64,000 nt of DNA from an uncultured Collinsella sp. (GTDB taxonomy: Bacteria > Actinomycetota > Coriobacteriia > Coriobacteriales > Coriobacteriaceae), in NCBI GenBank assembly GCA_900542175.1, contig UQNC01000002.1, positions 39,252-103,251 on the forward strand, written 5' to 3'. A program made the translations under genes and the position numbers. Each line of letters opens with the position of its first letter. Positions within the stretch are counted from its first letter, which is position 1. Below, piece after piece: positions 54,236 to 63,377 of the stretch. A model generated the notes under the pieces. It did no database searches, had not been told where the DNA came from, and saw only the letters and a program-made list of their open reading frames with translations.

Positions 54236-54949
54236 CTACAGATAGGCCGCAACATCCCAAGCGGTGATAATCCCAAGAACCTTCTCGCTGGGCTTACCGC
54301 TATGCGTGATAAACACCATGCCAATGCGGTCAGCACGGCGCATCGCCACCGCGAACATCTCCGCAACCTCTGTGAGCGTTATCGTACGTGGCACGAACCT
54401 AAACGATTCAGAGACATGAGCGTCCACTGGGAGCAGCTCGGCAAGCGAAGAGAATGTCGTCTCGTCGTCAATGCAGACAATCTCCTCTCCGTACAGGTAC
54501 GAGAGCAGCGTGTTCTCGCTGAACACACCGCGGACGATGCCATCCTCCAGGATAGGTACGTGGGTGTAGCATTTTTCCGCCATCTCGCGCAGAACAGGCC
54601 TCACGCGATTCTCCGCAGTGGCCGAGAGCACACTCTGCATAGGCACGGCGTGGTCGATTGCTTTGGGAGGATTCTCGACTGCAGCAAACGTATTGCGCAG
54701 GAGTGTCAGCATCGAGTCGCTCGGCTCAACGGCGTAGTCACCATCGACGCTCTCCTGGTGCGCGAGCAGGTTGCGAACTTCCGCGCAATATTTGAGAGCC
54801 CCGGCAACGTTCTTGAATGCCCTGCCGGGGTTTCTGCCAAGCCAAGCCACAGGACCGTGTTTTTCCGGCACGTCATAATGCTCGCGGATGCACCCCTCAA
54901 GCCTTCTATAGAGATCAAGGAACTCGCTCGCATTGTCACTTTTGCCCAT
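54236..54949 (-). CDS. CBS-pair protein with HEPN-like N-terminus
   Basis: 237 residues from ATG 54949 (AGGAGG upstream). The N-terminal 90 residues are helical and contain CAEVRNLLAH: Arg59-x4-His64, the RX4-6H pattern of HEPN ribonucleases. The rest is a pair of CBS domains (about 99-237: VPMQSVLSATAENRVRPVLREM, CYTHVPILEDGIVRGVFSENTL, FRFVPRTITLTEVAEMFAVAM), which usually bind adenine nucleotides. No membrane helix. A nucleotide-controlled RNase is one reading; the HEPN assignment rests on a short motif and helical context, so it is tentative. Confidence 0.75.
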   Translation of the reverse strand: MGKSDNASEFLDLYRRLEGCIREHYDVPEKHGPVAWLGRNPGRAFKNVAGALKYCAEVRNLLAHQESVDGDYAVEPSDSMLTLLRNTFAAVENPPKAIDHAVPMQSVLSATAENRVRPVLREMAEKCYTHVPILEDGIVRGVFSENTLLSYLYGEEIVCIDDETTFSSLAELLPVDAHVSESFRFVPRTITLTEVAEMFAVAMRRADRIGMVFITHSGKPSEKVLGIITAWDVAAYL

Positions 54950-55218
54950 ACCGAAACCTCCTGCAAAAATAGCTTCGGGACGCATTCGCACAGCTAAACA
55001 AGCGCAATTATACGTGTGATATCAAACATCCTACATTCGGCCTCGACAAGCGGCATCGAACGCAGGCTTACCGGCATGGGTGCACGCGGGAAAGCCCATA
55101 CGGCTGACGTACCTCGACCGTCAATCGGCCTCGTACTACCGCTAATCCGTTCCGTCCCAGCAGGTCACACAACGGTGAGATAATGCCCGCGACTATTAAC
55201 GTAAGCAAGGAGCGCGCT

Positions 55219-56454
55219 ATGGCAGACAACGAGACCAAACCCTCGGCGGACGACGGCCGAGAGGAGCTCGTGGCAAAACAGCTCGCATCCACCAAAATCC
55301 ACCTCGCGCTCACTCAGGAGCGGGCAGACGTCTCCGGCGCCATCAAGCTCCCGCTCGAACGAGTCCCCCAGCTCGGCATAGCGCTCGCCTCACTCCCCTC
55401 GACGTTCCGCACCGTCACCAATACGGTGAGCGTACCCACTCTGCTCCAGGTGACTGACAAATATGGCAATCCGCTTGACCCGTCGAAACTCAACTCGTTC
55501 AAGGACGGTAGCGGTCTCACAGGGGGCTACCGCGACGCCGCCAAGGGCCTTGGGCAGGCGCGCTTCCATGTAGTCGAGGGCGATATCGCCACGAGCGTCA
55601 CGCAAGTGCCCTACGACCCGACGTCGCTGTTCATGGCAGCCGCAATCGCGCAGATAAACCAAAAGCTCGACTCCATCCAGGAGTCCGTCGACGAAATGTT
55701 CGAGTACATGCGCCAGCGCGACAAGGCCAACATGCGTGGCAACCTCAAGACACTTGCAGACATCCTCAACGGTTACGGCCTCAACTACGGCAACGCCACC
55801 TACATGGCAAACGCCCATATGAAGGTGCTCGACATCAAGCAGTCGTCCGCGCAGGACATGGAACTCTTCCGCTCGCAGGCGCAGGCGGATCTGAAAAAGA
55901 AAGGGTTCATCGAGGTGCGAGACGGCTTGGGCAGACGCCTCGACAAGGTGCTCGACTACCTCAAAGACTGCCAGCTCGCCACCTACATCCACGCGTTCTC
56001 GCTGTTCCTCGAACCCATGCTCGCCCAGAACTTCGAGCCCGCAAAGCTCGCGGACGCCGCCGCGAAGATCGAGGCCGATTCGATTGCGTATCGCGAGCTC
56101 TACACCGAGTGTTACGACGCCCTCGAGACGGGAACTGCCGACACCGTCGATGCGGCACTGCTGGGCAGCATCGCGTCCGCGGGCAAATTGCTCGGTCACG
56201 CCATCGCAAAGACCCCCGTGGGCGAACATACGCTCATCGACGAGGCACTCGAGGGTGCAGGAGAGGACATCGGCAGGTTCAACGACAGGCAATCTGAGAA
56301 ACTCCTCGAGAAGCTCCATCAGGCAAAGACGCCCGACGTTGCGCCGTTCAAGCAAAGCGTAATGGAAGTAGACACCCTCTACAACCATCCCGCGCAGATT
56401 GCCGTGGACGCCGAGAACGTCTACATCCTGCCTGCCAAGCAGCGGGAAGAGTAG
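55219..56454 (+). CDS. Orphan 411-residue cytosolic protein
   Basis: ATG 55219 with AAGGAG six bases upstream. After a polar N-terminus comes LPLERVPQLGIALASLPSTF, a Gly-rich TDKYGNPLDPSKL region, and from about residue 145 a predicted long helical/coiled-coil part (AAAIAQINQKLDSIQESVDEMFEYMRQRDK). The C-terminal half is mostly helical too. No signal, membrane helix or catalytic motif was recognised. The N-terminal sheet plus long helices recalls toxin- or sensor-type defence proteins, but that is only an impression. Convergent with the exonuclease gene. Confidence 0.7.
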   Translation: MADNETKPSADDGREELVAKQLASTKIHLALTQERADVSGAIKLPLERVPQLGIALASLPSTFRTVTNTVSVPTLLQVTDKYGNPLDPSKLNSFKDGSGLTGGYRDAAKGLGQARFHVVEGDIATSVTQVPYDPTSLFMAAAIAQINQKLDSIQESVDEMFEYMRQRDKANMRGNLKTLADILNGYGLNYGNATYMANAHMKVLDIKQSSAQDMELFRSQAQADLKKKGFIEVRDGLGRRLDKVLDYLKDCQLATYIHAFSLFLEPMLAQNFEPAKLADAAAKIEADSIAYRELYTECYDALETGTADTVDAALLGSIASAGKLLGHAIAKTPVGEHTLIDEALEGAGEDIGRFNDRQSEKLLEKLHQAKTPDVAPFKQSVMEVDTLYNHPAQIAVDAENVYILPAKQREE

Positions 56455-56496
56455 CGATACGCGACAGGCACGCGCTACGCAGACAGCTAACGCCCC

Positions 56497-57231
56497 CTAC
56501 CTCCCCTCCGCCTTCAGCTTCAGCAGCAGGTCACCCAGCTCGGGGCACTTGTTGGAAAGGCGCGTCTGGACTCGCTCGCCCATCACCCACCGCTGGCGGA
56601 CTTCCTGGGCGCGCGGGCTCACGCGGTATTCCCCGTCCATCATCTGCTTGAGCAGCTTGGCGGTCACGCGCGCATCGGCCAGGGCACTATGGGCGTGGCC
56701 CGTCGACTCGTCGAACTCGATGCCAAACCACATCGCCGTGTCACTCAAAGAGACGCACCCGTGGCTGCCCACGTCCATGATCGAGGTGTAAAACGCCTGC
56801 AAGTCGGCCCAATCCGTAGGAAATGCGGAAAGGTCGATGTGCTTTGCCTGGCACTCGGTCAAAAGCTGTCGACGGTCCGTCCCGCTCCAGCAAACCACCT
56901 GGGCGGAGTAGCGACCGATCCAATCGCTGAGCCTTTTGATCACCACATAGAGCGGATCGGCCATCGCGGTGTCCACGGCCGATATCCCCGTAAGCTCGCG
57001 GACGGGAAACGCAACGCCTTCGGTAAATTCCGTCTGCACAAACTGCGAGAACTCGCCCATAACGTTGCCGTGGTAATCGAGCTTGACGGCGCTAACTTCG
57101 ATAATCTCGTTGCGCAGCCCACGGCGCTGGCGCTGCTTTGGCACCGGCGCAAACTCAAAGTCCAGCACAATCTGGCGCGCAAAGTTCGTCGTATCGATAG
57201 CCGAGATACCCGGCGTCTTTTTGTCTGGCAC
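56497..57231 (-). CDS. DEDDh-type 3'-5' exonuclease
   Basis: 244 residues. Exonuclease motif I IVLDFEFAPV (Asp24, Glu26), a motif II Asp in CWSGTDRRQL (Asp119), and motif III HAHSALADAR (His181, Asp186), the His five before Asp marking the DEDDh class of RNase T / DnaQ type. ELTGISAVDTAMA fits the same family. Substrate (DNA or RNA) unknown. Single gene. Confidence 0.88.
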   Translation of the reverse strand: MPDKKTPGISAIDTTNFARQIVLDFEFAPVPKQRQRRGLRNEIIEVSAVKLDYHGNVMGEFSQFVQTEFTEGVAFPVRELTGISAVDTAMADPLYVVIKRLSDWIGRYSAQVVCWSGTDRRQLLTECQAKHIDLSAFPTDWADLQAFYTSIMDVGSHGCVSLSDTAMWFGIEFDESTGHAHSALADARVTAKLLKQMMDGEYRVSPRAQEVRQRWVMGERVQTRLSNKCPELGDLLLKLKAEGR

Positions 57232-57620
57232 GGTCAGGGCCTTTCTCCGTCAACTGTCGCTCGTTACATAGGCGGCTACATTGCCGTAAGGATAGGCGCC
57301 CGTGCGGACACAAAAGCGGGGCGCAATGCCATGCACCAGGCACGCGCCACGCAGACAGCCCCAAGAGAGTCGCTCGCTCTATTCAAATGCATGAAAAAGA
57401 TTTAGGCCCGGTGACTTGAATCAGCGGTCATCCCGGGCCCATCAGAGCTCACAGAGCTCTTGGTTGCTTTGGTCTCGCTCTTCACGGCGCTTATCGAACT
57501 TTCCGAGGCACTCAAGCAGCATTCGAAGCATAACAAGTCGCTGCCATTAAGGCACTGACCTCTTGACCAAGCAACGGCGCTGCCCAGCTCCACTCTACTT
57601 GGGCTGCCGTCGACCTCATT
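57232..57620. other. Intergenic region between exonuclease and the decayed ATPase
   Basis: About 390 bp. Contains the exonuclease leader and a dyad GGCCCGG (57405-57411) with CCGGGCC (57433-57439), possibly a terminator or palindromic element. Low-similarity minus-strand frames here look like decayed sequence continuing from the ATPase remnant. Confidence 0.45.
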
Positions 57621-58260
57621 CTATCCGCGGGCGCCGGGTTTAACAAATGGATTTTCGGTAATGGAGGCACGGCGCACCCGCAAAACCACCATGCCCCAAA
57701 TGCCGCCATGGGGATCACTGCCACGCCGTCGTCGCGCGTGTAGGCGATGCCCCCCCTTTCCAACCACGACCGCCAAAAACGCCGGCGCGGCATTCTGGGC
57801 AGCAGGATTTGAGAGCACTTTCCTCTCCAGCGCCTTGAGATTTCTCGCTCCATCGTCTGCTTTCGCATCACTCAGCTTGACCTCGATGGCTCCCCAGTGC
57901 CCGTCGTGCTCAACGATCAGATCGACCTCAAGGCCCTTCTCATCTCGGAAATAATGGACACTGTTGTTGACACCGCCGTAGGTGGAAAGGAACACGCGCA
58001 CGTCGCGCAGAACGAGGTTCTCAAAGAGCATCCCCAACGTTTGCATATCGCCAAGCAACCGCTCAGGGGTAGCCCCCAGCAACGCCGCCGCAAGTGACGG
58101 GTCGCAGAAGTAGCGCTTGGGGCGCACGCGAACGCGGGCCTTCGAGCGCACATACTGGCTTGCTCTCTCGCACAAGCTCGTCCGAAAACCCAAGGTTTGC
58201 AGGTCACCGCTCCTGCAGCACCAGCGGGCGACGTCATCCTGCGAAATTACGCCATTCTCA
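57621..58260 (-). pseudogene. Decayed DUF4143 ATPase, C-terminal part with frameshift
   Basis: Only the C-terminal half is present: RVRVRPKRYFCDPSLAAALLG, MLFENLVLRDVRVFLS, FRDEKGLEVDLIVEHDGHWGAIEVKLSD (the D...E-x-K part) and LAVVVGKGG. At that last point the coding strand has seven G. With one G removed the frame continues as IAYTRDDGVAVIPMAAFGAW, the expected ending. So the gene has a +1 slip in G7 and no N-terminal ATPase part. The first 200 residues, including Walker motifs, are absent from the upstream sequence. Confidence 0.8.
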
Positions 58261-58421
58261 ATGCAGTTTTTACGCCGTTTTCATTGTAGGTTTTACGCTC
58301 GGCATCCTTGGCGCGGCGCTTGCTCAACCACCGGACCAGCGAATTGCCCGGATTCTGGGACGTGCTTCCCGCCAAAGGGAAAGCGCGTCCCATTCCGAGC
58401 ATCACATCAGAGCGCGCTTGG

Positions 58422-59813
58422 CTATCTCCGCTCGCACATCTCGGCAAACGAAATCAGCTTGGCATCTCCCCTGCTCGCTGCAGCTTCCTGACATCCTTGC
58501 GTAAAGCCACGCTTCGAGAAGATCACGTAGCTTTTATGCTGCCGCCTAAAGAGCTCGCTTCGGTACACGAGCTTTTCCAGAACATCCTCGCCTACCGGTT
58601 CATTGCGCCATTTGCACTCCGCAAACAGCGCAGCGCCCTCGCCATCGTCAACAATCAAGTCGATTTCTTCCTGCGTATGCGTGCGATTATCCGTCCCCCA
58701 CCAGCGCCCAACGCTTGCCGGAACCACATCGAGCTGGCCCGCGCGTGCGAGTTCGTACACGTATTGCCTGCATATAAGCTCAAAGACCGTGCCCATGTAA
58801 TCCGATACGTGCGGCTCAATGCGCTCATACGCCATCTCGGCCATATCGTTTTGAATCAGCCCGATGTTCTGCGGAACAAACTTGTACCAGAACCTAAACA
58901 TCTGATCGCTCAGCAGATACACGGCTCGCTTATTGCTCGTCTCGTTTAGGGGCAGCTCGCGCTCGACAATCCCAAGCGACGCCAGCTTATCCACATAGCT
59001 CTTTACGTTGCTCGCAGGGATTCCCGTAGAGCTCGCAATCTCCGAGTTCTTCGAGCGTCCCTGGGCAATTGCCTGTACGATCGCATCATATTGCTCGGGA
59101 TTGCGGCACTCTTGCAATAGCAGGTTACTCGGCTCCTCAAAGAGATAGCCCGTAGGAGTAAGAAAAAGACGTTTGATGTTGTCCTTGAGCGGTGCGGCAG
59201 GATCGACTTTCTCGATATATGCGGGAATGCCGCCCGTCATGCCATAGCAAACCGCAGCGTCTTCGCGACTCATGCTCTGCCACAGGCCGAGGGTCGTCGT
59301 AAAATCGAGCGGCATGATCTTAAACTGGGCCGTACGCCTACCGTATAGTGGGCTCTCGTAGCCCAACACCTGTTCCTCCATAAACGAAAGAGACGAGCCG
59401 CATAGAATCAGCATGAGCTTGGTCTCTTTGTACAGGTGATCAATCTTGTCTTGCAGCAACGAACTGATCCCGGGATTCGATTGGGCGAGATAGGGATACT
59501 CGTCAATCACGACAATCAAACGTTCCGTGCGAGCCATGGTGGCCAATGCATCGAACGCCTCGTCAAAGCTACGAAACGACACGCCTGCAGCACCAACCGA
59601 GCCTGCAAGTATCGCCTGGCTAAAGCCGTGCAGGTTTGCCTCTGCATTGGTGCGACGAGCTTGAAAGTAAATAGCCTTCTTGCCTTGGATGAACTCTGTG
59701 ATAAGGCGCGTTTTACCCACGCGACGACGGCCGTAAATCACAGGCATTTCAAATGAGCCCGTGCCATACAGTCGATTGAGCTCGGACATTTCCGCTGTTC
59801 TTCCGATAAACAT
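58422..59813 (-). CDS. AAA ATPase of the archaeal-ATPase/DUF234 type
   Basis: 463 residues. It starts with FIGRTAEMSELNRLY, the usual opening of the family; Walker A YGRRRVGKTRLI, Walker B LIVVIDEYPYLAQ, sensor CGSSLSFM, then a winged-helix segment (SSTGIPASNVKSYVDKLASLGIV) and a C-terminal DUF234-like nuclease-type region with EEIDLIVDDGEGAALFAECKW (D...E-x-K). Function of the family is unknown. AAGGA precedes the ATG, which lies 16 bp from a perfect inverted repeat (59829-59884). Confidence 0.9.
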   Translation of the reverse strand: MFIGRTAEMSELNRLYGTGSFEMPVIYGRRRVGKTRLITEFIQGKKAIYFQARRTNAEANLHGFSQAILAGSVGAAGVSFRSFDEAFDALATMARTERLIVVIDEYPYLAQSNPGISSLLQDKIDHLYKETKLMLILCGSSLSFMEEQVLGYESPLYGRRTAQFKIMPLDFTTTLGLWQSMSREDAAVCYGMTGGIPAYIEKVDPAAPLKDNIKRLFLTPTGYLFEEPSNLLLQECRNPEQYDAIVQAIAQGRSKNSEIASSTGIPASNVKSYVDKLASLGIVERELPLNETSNKRAVYLLSDQMFRFWYKFVPQNIGLIQNDMAEMAYERIEPHVSDYMGTVFELICRQYVYELARAGQLDVVPASVGRWWGTDNRTHTQEEIDLIVDDGEGAALFAECKWRNEPVGEDVLEKLVYRSELFRRQHKSYVIFSKRGFTQGCQEAAASRGDAKLISFAEMCERR

Positions 59814-59828
59814 AGGGCCATCCTTCCT

Positions 59829-59884
59829 TTACGTTATAGCTAGCTATATTATACCTTCCTATAATATAGCTAGCTATAACGTAA
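59829..59884. repeat. Perfect 25-bp inverted repeat upstream of the DUF234-type ATPase
   Basis: Two exact complementary arms, 59829-59853 and 59860-59884, with the six-base spacer CCTTCC. Each arm also contains the self-palindrome TATAGCTAGCTATA. It lies 16-71 bp before the ATG, over the expected promoter and 5' leader, and is much more AT-rich than the surroundings. Confidence 0.9.
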
Positions 59885-59940
59885 TTCGACGACCGACGCA
59901 CACAAAAGGGGGCAGTACACCACCGCACGTGGACCGCTCC

Positions 59941-59986
59941 GGAAACTGCACCCCATTCTGAGCGCCAATTCCGGGACGCAGTTTCC
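59941..59986. repeat. Short inverted repeat element
   Basis: GGAAACTGC (59941-59949) and GCAGTTTCC (59978-59986) enclose 28 bases. One flank can extend by one base. Looks like another small palindromic intergenic element between the ATPase and the hydroxylase gene. Confidence 0.5.
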
Positions 59987-60096
59987 GCTCCAAACAAAAG
60001 GCCCCGGCTCGCGATGGAACTGGGGCCAAAGGCGCAGCATATACAGTTGATGTTGAGCGCGAACAACTCGTCAGCGATGGCTGTCCGCGCCCTACC

Positions 60097-62874
60097 CTAC
60101 CCGCGGTTGCGGACGCGGCTGTAGGGCGTATCCACCATGGGCAGATCCGGACGCAGTTTGCCGTCAAACGCGCGGTAGGCGTTCTGCACGGCGGGCGCCG
60201 TGGGGATCGTGGCGATCTCGCCGATGCCCTTGCCGCCGTATGCCACGGGCAGCAGCTCGTCCTTCTCCACGTAGATAGCGTGGATATCCGGAATCTCGGG
60301 TGCACGGAACAGTCCGAGCGTACCGTACCTTGCCTGGGGTACGCAGTCCTTAAGCGGCCAGTCCTCGGTAAGCGCATAGCCCATACCCATGAGCACGCCG
60401 CCTTCGATCTGACCCTGGATGGAGATGGGGTTGACCACCTTGCCGGAATCGTGCGCGGCATAGATCTCGCTCACGCGACCGTCGTCATCCAAAATGACCA
60501 CATGCGTGGCAAAACCGTAGCAGATGTGGCTCTTGGGGTTGGGAACGTCGGCGCCCAGCTTGTCGGTCGGCTCCAGGTACACGTAGCCAAACTCGCATCC
60601 CTCGAGCGCCTTGATGGCGGTCGCGGGATCCTGAGGATGCATACCCTGGCCGGCGACGAGCTCCTGTGTGCGCAGCTGATAGGCGCGACCGTCGTCGTAC
60701 TCGATCTTGACGCCATCACCATGGGCGTTCACAGGAGCATCGGGCGCAGGCTTGCCGGCCTCGATGCCAAGCATGGCATCGCGCAGCAGGAAGGCGGCGC
60801 CGCGCACGGCCTCGCCGGTCACGACCGTCTGACGCGAGCCAGACGTGGTGCCGGAGTCGGGAGCGTTCTCGGTAGAGCACTCGCCGTTGGCGATGCAGCT
60901 CAGCGGCAGACCGCACGCCTCGGCAACGTCCTGCAAAAAGACGGTGTTGCAGCCCTGGCCGATGTCGGACGTGGCGGCATAGACCACGGCGCGGCCATCC
61001 TCGACGCGAATCTTGCAGCGACCGGCATCGGGTAGACCCACGCCCACGCCGGCGTTCTTCATGGCGCAGGCAATACCGGCGTGTCCGGGATGCGCATAGT
61101 AGGCATCCTTGACCTCGAGCAGCGTCTCCTTAAGCGCCGTGGAGCAGTCGGCAATCTGGCCGTTGGGCAAAACTTCGCCCGGCTCGATGGCGTTTCGGTA
61201 ACGAATCTCCCACGGATCCAGGCCAACCTTCTCTGCCAGCAGGTCGATCAGGCTCTCGAGCGCAAACTCGGACTGGCAAACGCCAAAGCCTCGGTACGCG
61301 CCGGCGGGCGGGTTGTTGGTGTAGTAGCCAAAGCCGCGAATGTCGGTGTTCTGGTACTTGTAGGGGCCGACGGCATGCGTACAGGCGCGCTCGAGCACCG
61401 GGCCGCACAGCGACGCGTAGGCGCCGGTGTCAAAGTTGATCTCGCAATCCAGGCCGGTAAAGTTGCCCTCGGCGTCGCAACCCAGCGTAAAGGTACCGTC
61501 CATGGCATGGCGCTTGGGATGGAAAGCGAGCGACTCGGCACGCGTGAGCTTGCACTTCACAGGACGCTGGAACTTATATGCGGCGAGCGCGGCCAGGTGC
61601 TGGACCGAAACGTCCTCCTTACCGCCAAAGCCGCCACCCACGAGCATGGTCTCGACGACCACACGCTCGGGTTCGCTATCCCAGCCAAACATGTGGGCGC
61701 ACTCTTTGCGCGTATCGTAGGCACCCTGGTCGGTCGACTGCACCTTGACGCCGTTCTTGTACGGGAAGGCGACGGCGCACTCGGGCTCCAAGAAGGCATG
61801 CTCGGTAAAGGGCGTGGTAAAGCGCTGCGTCACGGTGAACGCGCTCTCTGCCAGCGCCTTGGCGGCGTCGCCGCGCGTCACGTGACGGCTCTGGCACACG
61901 TTGTCCTTGAGCTCCACCGTGTTGCCAAAGGCAAAGAAACTGTCGTGCAGGCGCGGGGCGTCGGCAGCCCTGGCCTCGACAATGTTACGCACGGGCTCCA
62001 GCGGCTCGTAATCGATCTTTACGAGCTTCTTGGCCTTCTCGAGCGTCGCCTCGTCCTCGGCAACCACCAGCACAATGGCATCGCCCACGCAGCGGGTGAT
62101 ATCGCCCTGGGCGATCATGACGTCCCAATCCTGGATAAGGTGGCCGACCTGGTTGACCGGCACATCCTCGGCGCGCAGGATGCCCACCACACCGGGCAGG
62201 GCCTCGGCCTTGGAGGTGTCGATGGAAAGCACACGGGCGCGCGGATACTTGGAGCGCACGGCGCTGGCATAGGTCAGGCCCGGCTGATCGAGCTCGTCGA
62301 TGTCATCGGGGTACTTGCCCTCGCCGAGTACCTTCTTGCGCACGTCGATACGGAAGGCGCGCTTGCCCACGCCGTAGTCGTCGCCGCGCTCCAGGTCCTC
62401 GTCGATCTGCTTTTCGCCGCGGAGCACCGCAGCGGCCAGCGAAATGCCCTCAATAATCTTCTTGTAGCCGGTGCAGCGGCAGACGTTGCCGCGGATGGCG
62501 TACTTGATCTGCTCCTCGGTGGGCTCGGGGTCCTCGGCGATCAGCGCCGCGCCTGCCATGACCATACCGGGGATGCAAAAACCGCACTGCACGGCGCCCA
62601 CGGCGCCAAAGGCGTACACAAAGGCCTCGCGCACGTCCTCGGGCAGGCCCTCGACAGTCACGATGTTGCGGCCGGCGGCAAGGGCGGTGGTCAGCACGCA
62701 GGCCTTGACGGCCGCACCGTCCACATGAATGGTGCAGGTGCCGCAAGCACCCTCGGAGCAGCCGTCCTTGGCGGAATGGATGTGCAGGTCGTCGCGCAGG
62801 TAGCGCAGCAGCGGTTTGTTTTGGGTCGTCGTGTGCTCGACGCCGTTAACGGTAAAAGTGAATTCCTGTGCCAT
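60097..62874 (-). CDS. xdhD: Fused Fe-S/molybdopterin xanthine-dehydrogenase-type hydroxylase (XdhD-like)
   Basis: 925 residues. An N-terminal [2Fe-2S] ferredoxin (Cys39, Cys44, Cys47, Cys59) and the second [2Fe-2S] domain (Cys97, Cys100, Cys132, Cys134) are fused to the full molybdopterin subunit, which shows VGGGFGGKED, PAGAYRGFGVCQSEFALE and the catalytic Glu in GGKGIGEIATIP. No FAD domain is present. The family hydroxylates purines (xanthine, hypoxanthine); with yqeB, yqeC and mocA in the same region it is probably the selenium-dependent type. First visible gene-end of the set: followed upstream on the strand by the polyferredoxin. Confidence 0.92.
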   Translation of the reverse strand: MAQEFTFTVNGVEHTTTQNKPLLRYLRDDLHIHSAKDGCSEGACGTCTIHVDGAAVKACVLTTALAAGRNIVTVEGLPEDVREAFVYAFGAVGAVQCGFCIPGMVMAGAALIAEDPEPTEEQIKYAIRGNVCRCTGYKKIIEGISLAAAVLRGEKQIDEDLERGDDYGVGKRAFRIDVRKKVLGEGKYPDDIDELDQPGLTYASAVRSKYPRARVLSIDTSKAEALPGVVGILRAEDVPVNQVGHLIQDWDVMIAQGDITRCVGDAIVLVVAEDEATLEKAKKLVKIDYEPLEPVRNIVEARAADAPRLHDSFFAFGNTVELKDNVCQSRHVTRGDAAKALAESAFTVTQRFTTPFTEHAFLEPECAVAFPYKNGVKVQSTDQGAYDTRKECAHMFGWDSEPERVVVETMLVGGGFGGKEDVSVQHLAALAAYKFQRPVKCKLTRAESLAFHPKRHAMDGTFTLGCDAEGNFTGLDCEINFDTGAYASLCGPVLERACTHAVGPYKYQNTDIRGFGYYTNNPPAGAYRGFGVCQSEFALESLIDLLAEKVGLDPWEIRYRNAIEPGEVLPNGQIADCSTALKETLLEVKDAYYAHPGHAGIACAMKNAGVGVGLPDAGRCKIRVEDGRAVVYAATSDIGQGCNTVFLQDVAEACGLPLSCIANGECSTENAPDSGTTSGSRQTVVTGEAVRGAAFLLRDAMLGIEAGKPAPDAPVNAHGDGVKIEYDDGRAYQLRTQELVAGQGMHPQDPATAIKALEGCEFGYVYLEPTDKLGADVPNPKSHICYGFATHVVILDDDGRVSEIYAAHDSGKVVNPISIQGQIEGGVLMGMGYALTEDWPLKDCVPQARYGTLGLFRAPEIPDIHAIYVEKDELLPVAYGGKGIGEIATIPTAPAVQNAYRAFDGKLRPDLPMVDTPYSRVRNRG

Positions 62875-62886
62875 GGTGATTCCCTT

Positions 62887-63366
62887 CTACACGCCGGCGG
62901 CGATGCCGGTGCGGTCGTGGATGGCGCCATGCGGGCAAACGACGGCGCACATGCCGCACGACAGGCAGTCCGCACCGTCGATGTGGGCACAGTTGTCCTC
63001 GATGCGGATAGCGCCGGCAGGGCATTTTTTGGCGCACATGCCGCAACCGATGCAGCTCGTGTCGCAAATCTTGCGGGCGATGGCACCCTTGTCGGTGTTG
63101 TTACAGCGCACCAGGATGTTCTGGTAGCCGGGAACAAAGGCAATCACGCGCTGCGGGCACGCCATGCCGCACAGGCCACAGCCCGTGCACTTGGAGCGGT
63201 CCACGCGGGCGATGCCATCAATCAGTGCAATGGCGCCGTGGGGACAGGCCGTGACACAGGCGCCACAGCCAATGCAGCCTTCGCTGCAGCGGGCGTCGCC
63301 GCCTGCGGAGGCGCAACCGCTTCCGCAGGCAACGTAGGCCACGTTATGTTGAATGGATTTGGCCAT
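62887..63366 (-). CDS. RnfB-like polyferredoxin (four 4Fe-4S-type motifs)
   Basis: 159 residues, no signal peptide or membrane helix. Four Cys-x2-Cys-x2-Cys-x3-Cys motifs (CIGCGACVTAC, CTGCGLCGMAC, CIGCGMCAKKC, CLSCGMCAVVC) plus extra N-terminal Cys in ACGSGCASAGG. The order and linkers (LVRCNNTDKGAIARKICDTSC) resemble the C-terminal half of RnfB. It probably carries electrons between the hydroxylase downstream and the YgfK-like subunit upstream; 11-12 bp gaps on both sides suggest one operon. Confidence 0.88.
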   Translation of the reverse strand: MAKSIQHNVAYVACGSGCASAGGDARCSEGCIGCGACVTACPHGAIALIDGIARVDRSKCTGCGLCGMACPQRVIAFVPGYQNILVRCNNTDKGAIARKICDTSCIGCGMCAKKCPAGAIRIEDNCAHIDGADCLSCGMCAVVCPHGAIHDRTGIAAGV

Positions 63367-63377
63367 AAGAGACTCGC

